DNA from: Strongylocentrotus purpuratus
Lineage: Eukaryota; Echinodermata; Echinoidea; Camarodonta; Strongylocentrotidae
DNA length: 64,000 bases
Assembly: GCF_000002235.5 (NCBI RefSeq)
Contig: NW_022145551.1
Location: forward strand, 1,779,001-1,843,000
Direction of reading: 5' to 3'
This document shows positions 60,401 to 64,000 of the stretch, one piece after another; position 1 is the first letter of the stretch, and the number at the start of each line of letters is the position of its first letter. The notes beneath the pieces were generated by a model, which saw only the letters and a program-made list of their open reading frames with translations, ran no database searches and was not told the origin of the DNA. The translations under genes and the position numbers were made by a program.

Positions 60401-62736
60401 CCATTAGTTCCTGATCCTTGAAAGATCATTGTGGGACAGCTGGACCAACTGTTGTTGAGTACGGGCTCGGTCCATGAGACCGATGGCGCATTCGAAGCGT
60501 TTTCGTCGATGTTGACAACGATGTTGTCAGGGCAACCATGGATGACAACGGGTTCATCGTATGTAGCTGTTTAATACAAAAAACATGGCTTTAATATCAA
60601 TTCTCGAATCTAATCAATAATTAGATATATAAGTATATAATATATAATTATATTTGTATACTAAAATTTGTGTTGTTTGTATATCAAGAGAAAAATGGTT
60701 ATATATATTATATATATATATGTGTTTGAGCAGCGTGCATTTTACGCTGAACGCTGCATGCAAAAGGAGAGAGATCGCAAATATCCATAACCTTGAAATG
60801 CAAACATTGACTGCACATAGCTGTTGACAAAATAATTAATTTACTCCCTTTATAAACAGATTGGACACATCTATAAAAAAAAATGAATAATTTGATCTAT
60901 ATATTGAGAAAAAATTAATTAGTATCTAAATGTAAAACATATAACTTGAATACTAGGCTTATTCTAGTAATCAGGAAATCATATTCTTTGGAAAAAAACT
61001 TGTTAATTTGTCTCATAAAAAGGTATTTATTGGTAAGTAGTGATTTACACGTTTTTACCCTGGTTTGTCATATGTGGACAAAATGAAGTATCCTTAAAAA
61101 GGGAGCCCCCAAGTTTACGCGTGAATTACTCAATAATCCCACGTTATATTTAGGTAAATGTTTACATGATTGGCATATTTCATATTCATCAGATGACATC
61201 AAAAACCTGAGCAATAAGTCACGTATTATCAATTTTATGCAGCATGACGTGACAGTGTCAGAAACCCATCGTCCAAAATAAGTGGATGGCTGCTACGTTA
61301 GGCTCATTTTGGTTTTGAAAACATATGAAATGATTTTGAACAAACGATTGCTTAAAATACCATCATTTCAAAGCTCTCGTCTTGTACTTGCATATGAAAT
61401 CATATGATGATGATGGAAGGATCACACATAACTAAGCAGGCATCACCATTTTGAACTGATCATAGGCACATTGACACGTTCTTGTAAGAAGTGATTTAGG
61501 CAACTGAACAAATGTCAATGTGCATTACCAATGACAAATTGTGCCTTCTTATTATGAATGATCCTTTCATCATACTCATGGTATCATACCAGACTAGAAC
61601 TATGAGCTTTTGAATTATGTGTATTTGAAGAAAAAATTATCGTCTCCAGAATTGTACTTTCAAATATCATAGTGAACTAAATAAATCAGCTATTCGCCTT
61701 TTTTTTTACAATTTGATTTCCGACACCGCCTCTATATAGTTTAGTCTGAAATAGGTCATGCGTGATTCATTGATCACATTTTTGGTGTAATATGAAAGAA
61801 GAAAAGTCAAGCTTTTTAATTATGTATTCAGTAATAAAAAAGTAATTTGGAATCATTGAGTAATTTACCATTAAACTTTACTCTCTTTTTTTTAGGGATA
61901 TCCTGTATAATAGTTATCCGATTTCACTATTTAAACATAAATCTGTCTGCTTTTTATGTATTTATTGAGACCAGGTAATACGCGTCTTCGCGTTCAAGTA
62001 CGCCACTGCCGGTGTCACAAGCGAGACTCCTGAAATAGCCTAAACCCTAACCCTAACACTAACCCTACCCCTAACCCCATCCCTGAAACTAACCGTATCT
62101 GATGCACACTGTATTGTAAGATAATGGATGCAAATTATAGCTAAATTCCGCTGGGCTATTTTTTCTTTACAGAAACAACTGATTAATTAATGCCTCCTGG
62201 CTGCGAATAGATTTGACATTGTGCACATTCAGATGTGTTCTCAATAAACAGACTCACTTGAGAACATATCTTTTTTTCAACATGTTATCTTTCGTGTGTT
62301 TCTTTAAAATAACATAGATAAAGATGAAATAACAAATTGATTTGCAAAACACGAGAGTTATAATTATGGCTCTCAAAAATTGTGTCGTTTGTATATTCAT
62401 GTTTTATCAAGAGATCTGACTCGGCCTGAGACAAGGGCGTCTTACTGTTTGATATGATCCGAATCGTCGAAGGGTCGATGAGAAGCTCGCTGCCGCCCTT
62501 CAATGTTACCGTCCTGCCGTGAACCGTGCGCGTGGATAACTTCATATCATACACGACGATCACGTGATAAATGCCTTCTCGACCGTCTATAAATTCCCAC
62601 TCTCTCCAGAACAGCCTGCTGCCGTACTTGCTGAGAGAAAAAGTCTGCTGATGGTTGTAAAATATGGTTCTATCCCCACTCCCGTCTAAATTTGTGACGC
62701 CTAATATACTCGGCCTCTTAAAGTAAAACAAGCGGG
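47644..62736 (-). CDS. HYR-EGF-ZP domain membrane protein (3' eight exons; 5' end outside window)
   Basis: In transcription order the exons are 62736-62446, 60566-60303, 58985-58887, 57218-57034, 56240-55825, 53870-53762, 51893-51704 and 47792-47644. All phases match, giving 566 whole residues in the window after a split first codon. Layout: an unrecognised ~97-residue cysteine-free module, a HYR domain, one six-cysteine EGF domain, a full ZP domain (N part with VRCDSTSMTVVL and GYEKCGT; C part with FIKFCWAS and IYCDVVVC), a basic cleavage site AVRRRS, a short linker YGPLTVYSS, a TM helix AYVVGIVALVSMVTIWGV and a ~22-residue cytoplasmic tail. ZP proteins are cut at such a site and polymerise as extracellular filaments or matrix, so a secreted coat or apical matrix role is likely. 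Upstream exons, including the signal peptide, must lie beyond 64000. Confidence 0.88.
48604..48690 (-). repeat. 15-bp minisatellite, short inverted tract
   Basis: About six units of CTCCGCCGACAATTG, the reverse complement of the unit at 49732-49986. In the six frames it reads as 5-residue repeats, a composition effect. Confidence 0.85.
48805..49125 (+). repeat. Dispersed ~320-bp repeat, copy 1
   Basis: TGCTGCGCAAAGATTCAATC...GGACACTGCTAACGTTTAA...GTTGGCTGCAAAAGGG matches 54330-54650. Part reads as protein in copy 2 but is broken here. Confidence 0.85.
49732..49986 (+). repeat. 15-bp minisatellite, 17 units
   Basis: The unit GCGGAGCAAATGTCG alternates irregularly with GCGGAGCAATTGTCG. The length is a multiple of three, so every frame is open (SAEQM/SAEQL, GGANV/GGAIV and, reversed, APPTF/APPTI). 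One unit carries TTGGAG instead of GCGGAG. Confidence 0.95.
50957..51672. mobile_element. Inverted-repeat element next to the ZP-gene donor site
   Basis: The left side TTCGATTTGCACGTTCACTA and GGACTGCGACGTATGCGGTC are mirrored on the right, ending TGCAAATCGAAAAGTCTC. The ends resemble the GGGACTTTTAGATTTGCAC family. The right border lies only about 30 bases from the exon end at 51704. Confidence 0.7.
51273..51541 (+). repeat. Two tandem ~135-bp units inside the TIR element
   Basis: GCAGAATAATTCATGAAATG...CATGCACCGAATTCGGTGT...TTTCGCGCTCACTAA is followed by a second copy from 51411 with scattered differences. Confidence 0.8.
51704..51893 (-). CDS. ZP-gene exon: last ZP-C cysteines and cleavage site
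   Basis: 190 bases, phase 0 in and 1 out, acceptor ATACACAG and donor GTAGGT. INIYCDVVVCRSDKA and VECEGAE are followed by the basic AVRRRS, then YGPLTVYSS, which resembles the hydrophobic plug after the cleavage site. Confidence 0.87.
52008..52095 (-). mobile_element. 5'-truncated tRNA-derived SINE
   Basis: On the minus strand it carries CTCGGAGAGGACTTTAAGCC and TAGTAGTCAGGTAAAACAA, the 3' half of the SINE at 40143. The tRNA-like head is missing. Confidence 0.65.
53190..53675. mobile_element. Diverged copy of the TTAA element at 63334-63846
   Basis: It shares TTTTGATATATTTGGATGCCC, GGTAGCTGCGACCATGAAAA and ACGATC/AGCGATCA blocks with 63334-63846. The ends are eroded. It lies between two ZP-gene exons. 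Confidence 0.7.
53762..53870 (-). CDS. ZP-gene exon: ZP-C continuation
   Basis: 109 bases, phase 2 in and 0 out, acceptor CTTTCTAG and donor GTAAAT. It reads CSAEKTVTVFHNLTLDREGF then SFDAFRFIN, typical of ZP-C. Confidence 0.88.
54330..54650 (+). repeat. Dispersed ~320-bp repeat, copy 2
   Basis: It matches 48805-49125. An open frame from 54241 reads FYAAQRFNQFNLGHHKKWVI then DVDKCSCTLYN, a layout that could be the C-terminal zinc-finger part of a transposase. This is a weak suggestion; the copy ends where a TTAA element begins. Confidence 0.7.
54650..55383. mobile_element. TTAA-flanked piggyBac-like element (non-autonomous)
   Basis: TTAA lies at both borders. The left end CTCTCAAAAAGGCC and the right end (inverse) CCCTAATAAGGCC are related inverted repeats starting with CYCT, as in piggyBac. 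No transposase frame. A truncated relative lies at 34389. Confidence 0.75.
55825..56240 (-). CDS. ZP-gene exon: end of ZP-N and first part of ZP-C
   Basis: 416 bases, phase 0 in and 2 out. NIIFQNYITF and QQQIKVECCL finish ZP-N; LYFGVVLDS and FIKFCWAS belong to ZP-C. An extra adjacent cysteine (ECC) is unusual. Confidence 0.9.
57034..57218 (-). CDS. ZP-gene exon: start of ZP-N
   Basis: 185 bases, phase 1 in and 0 out, acceptor ATCTACAG and donor GTTTGT. It holds RCDSTSMTVVLDKRLL, AEDCLA and GYEKCGTTTE, the classical beginning of a ZP domain. Confidence 0.9.
57281..57506. repeat. (ACT)n trinucleotide tract
   Basis: About 220 bases of ACT/CTA repeat with few interruptions, directly upstream of the ZP-N exon on its strand. 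Frames are poly-Leu, poly-Thr or poly-Val and not genes. Confidence 0.95.
57721..57872. mobile_element. 152-bp MITE with CACCGATTCGG ends and TATA flanks
   Basis: CACCGATTCGG and its exact inverse are each bordered by TATA. Inside is a second hairpin on ATAACTGGGGGGC. The arrangement (TA site, CAC start) resembles the foldback family at 16169 and 26476. Confidence 0.8.
57908..58673. mobile_element. 766-bp TTAA-flanked element
   Basis: Borders are TTAAAGGCTAAGTCCACTCC on the left and GGAGTGGACTTGCCTTTAA on the right, near-exact inverses including TTAA. No transposase. Its right end cuts into a LINE fragment. Confidence 0.8.
58674..58815 (-). mobile_element. LINE fragment, RT C-terminal region
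   Basis: On the minus strand it reads IAFKIPLLVYKALKGQVPNY then LSQLLSFEF, typical of the region after the LINE RT. It is cut at the TTAA element border and lies about 70 bases from the EGF exon. Confidence 0.75.
58887..58985 (-). CDS. ZP-gene exon: EGF-like domain
   Basis: 99 bases, phase 1 on both sides. Six cysteines in EGF spacing: GLCKPNQCKNEGTC then GRCTCPIGKGGATC. Confidence 0.92.
59240..60060 (-). repeat. Two diverged copies of a ~200-bp unit in a ZP-gene intron
   Basis: TAATGGCGCCTGAAGGTTCA...ATTATGCCTACGAATTTTGA at 59283-59440 resembles ATAGCGCCTGGACGGTTACA...ATTACGCCTACGAAATTTGA at 59870-60030. No coding signal. Confidence 0.6.
60066..60240 (+). repeat. Three tandem ~65-bp units
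   Basis: GAACAAGAACAAGACATTGA followed by CGAAAGTCGTC.ATGCAA repeats at about 60083, 60146 and 60217, beside the HYR exon. A 62-codon frame across it is composition-driven. Confidence 0.75.
60303..60566 (-). CDS. ZP-gene exon: HYR (hyalin repeat) domain
   Basis: 264 bases, phase 1 on both sides, exactly one domain. HYR hallmarks are PVVIHGCPDNIVVNID, VSWTEPV, GKTDLAYHANDAAGNTDVC and FSVTV. HYR domains are immunoglobulin-like adhesive modules common in echinoderm extracellular proteins. Confidence 0.92.
60567..62445 (-). other. ZP-gene intron, mostly unremarkable
   Basis: AT-rich sequence with TA runs at about 60630-60720 and a CCCTAA-like tract at 62040-62095. No exon was seen. Confidence 0.5.
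62040..62095 (-). repeat. Degenerate CCCTAA-type (telomere-like) tract
   Basis: AAACCCTAACCCTAACACTA then ACCCTACCCCTAACCCC. It is the complement of TTAGGG with several changes; likely an old interstitial telomere-like repeat. Confidence 0.6.
62446..62736 (-). CDS. ZP-gene exon: unrecognised ~97-residue module
   Basis: 291 bases, phase 1 on both sides, acceptor CTTATACCAG and donor GTAAG. The sequence is strand-rich and has no cysteine (GREGIYHVIVVYDMKLSTRT, LTLKGG-like turn, LLIDPSTIRII). The symmetric phase suggests a shuffled domain. I do not recognise the family. Confidence 0.75.
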
Positions 62737-63333
62737 CTGGTATAAGAAATAGCGAGAAAAAAATATTATAAATGTAGGCTACACACAATTTGTGAATAAG
62801 ACTATTAATCTTGTTTGTATTCAACGGTTCTTTTTGGCATTTTTGACCGAGATAAAAGACTAAAAATTACACACCCCTCCAAATGAAATATATATATAAT
62901 CATAGACATAATTATGCCATAGACATGGCAAATGGTTTGTAGTAAATAATTGCCATGCTCATATAGGGTAGGTGTGGGAATTGGAGACCCTTAAGCACAT
63001 TTGCATAATTTACATAAACATGGAAAATGTTACACATACAGAAAGGTTTGTATTCTCTTCGGTATCTATTCTCTTTATTTGGTAACAAAATTGTGGTTAT
63101 TATGTAACTGATTAATGAGATAACAATGATTAATGACGTCATCATTACCTACATGTATAGGTAATAAGGGACAGTTACAAATCAAGACATTTTAAATACA
63201 ACTTGAATGAAAATGGGATTGTTATAGTAAGTTCAAACACTTTTTGAAAGAGATACATGCAGCCAATGAACTTACTGTAATTTTGAACCGATTTTAAAAC
63301 AATGTGACCTAAAATATTTCCATACATGGGCAA
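62737..63333 (-). other. ZP-gene upstream intron, no exon seen
   Basis: AT-rich sequence. The next upstream exon of the ZP gene, which must end in phase 1, is not recognisable here or in the remaining part of the window. Confidence 0.5.
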
Positions 63334-63846
63334 TTAAAGGTAATACACAGTTTTGGGAAATTTTGACAATTGGGTGGATAGTGGCTCTTCACAATTTTGA
63401 TATATTTGGATGCCCATGTGGATGTATTATAAGTACTGGAAAATTTAGCCCCTAATGACTTCTGCTTTTGAGAAAAATGGAATATAAAAATTTACCGGTG
63501 CTCCTGGTAAATTTTGATAAATTTCACATAGCGCCTACGGCCGTACAATGGTAGCTGCGACCATGAAAATCTCAGAATATGTAGTTGTGATATATAATTT
63601 CCAAACGGGAATAGCTAATCGGTAGATTTTAGTCAAGAAACATTGTTTTATAGCTCAATTAATATCTTGACTTTGAGGGGTAGCTTTACAACATAAAGAG
63701 TTTATTATTTACAGTTTCATAACTTTAGACTCGATTTCAACCGCGACAACGATCACTGAATATTGTAGGATCGCATACTTTTGCTTCCAAAATGTGCATT
63801 TGAACCAAATTCACGACCCTATACCAAAACTGTGTAATACCTTTAA
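63334..63846. mobile_element. 513-bp TTAA-flanked element with perfect 23-bp ends
   Basis: The border TTAAAGGTAATACACAGTTT continuing TGG is exactly mirrored by CCAAAACTGTGTAATACC continuing TTTAA. No transposase. A diverged copy lies at 53190-53675. Confidence 0.85.
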
Positions 63847-64000
63847 CCAACCAGCATCGGGTCATTGACTGTCCTCGGCATACTCGACATTCACAACGAA
63901 CGACCCCCATCTTGGACATGGTGTCCCCCATTGCATACACACATTTCTGATCAGACACCATTCATAATGTGCATTGCAACACCCATTCATAACACACAAC

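Overview
The window is eukaryotic nuclear DNA. It has long introns with GT/AG boundaries, AT-rich intergenic sequence, many CT/GT microsatellites and a very dense load of small DNA transposons, tRNA-derived SINEs and non-LTR retrotransposon pieces. The gene content (a multi-module adhesion GPCR and a HYR-EGF-ZP membrane protein) and the TTAGGG-type interstitial repeats fit an echinoderm, most likely a sea urchin. The species assignment is inference. All gene models were assembled by hand from reading frame, splice sites and intron phase.

Three genes are supported. (1) On the + strand, about 6.9-9.06 kb, is an AKIP1 homologue (A-kinase interacting protein 1) in at least four coding exons. Its N-terminal exon sits at the end of a local exon triplication whose first two copies are degenerate. 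(2) On the + strand, 28.17-43.20 kb, is a complete 13-exon adhesion GPCR of 1299 residues. It has a signal peptide, two tandem copies of an unrecognised ~310-residue cysteine-rich module (each with a furin-like RxxR/RKRR site), a GAIN domain with canonical GPS, seven membrane segments and a short tail. (3) On the - strand, 62.74 down to 47.64 kb, are the last eight exons of a gene for a type I membrane protein: an unrecognised cysteine-free ~97-residue module, one HYR domain, one EGF domain, a complete ZP domain, a furin-type site, a TM helix and a short tail. Its 5' end lies beyond the window. Intron phases join without conflict in genes 2 and 3 and in the four firm exons of gene 1.

The rest is mostly repeats. 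There are TA-flanked inverted-repeat elements (1.2, 7.2, 13.6, 16.2, 26.5 and 57.7 kb), TTAA-flanked piggyBac-like elements (54.7, 57.9 and 63.3 kb), a CACTA-ended foldback element with perfect 72-bp arms (30.7 kb), and tRNA-derived SINEs, some interrupted by other elements. A CR1/L2-like LINE with endonuclease and reverse transcriptase remnants lies on the - strand at 22.3-25.4 kb. An 1.1-kb segment is duplicated at 17.8 and 20.3 kb, and the second copy was later split by a 644-bp insertion and ends beside a short (TTAGGG)n tract.

The three genes show no obvious functional link. The features most worth following up are the duplicated novel ectodomain module of the GPCR, the unknown module of the ZP protein, the AKIP1 exon triplication, and the two large foldback elements that carry a SINE in both arms.
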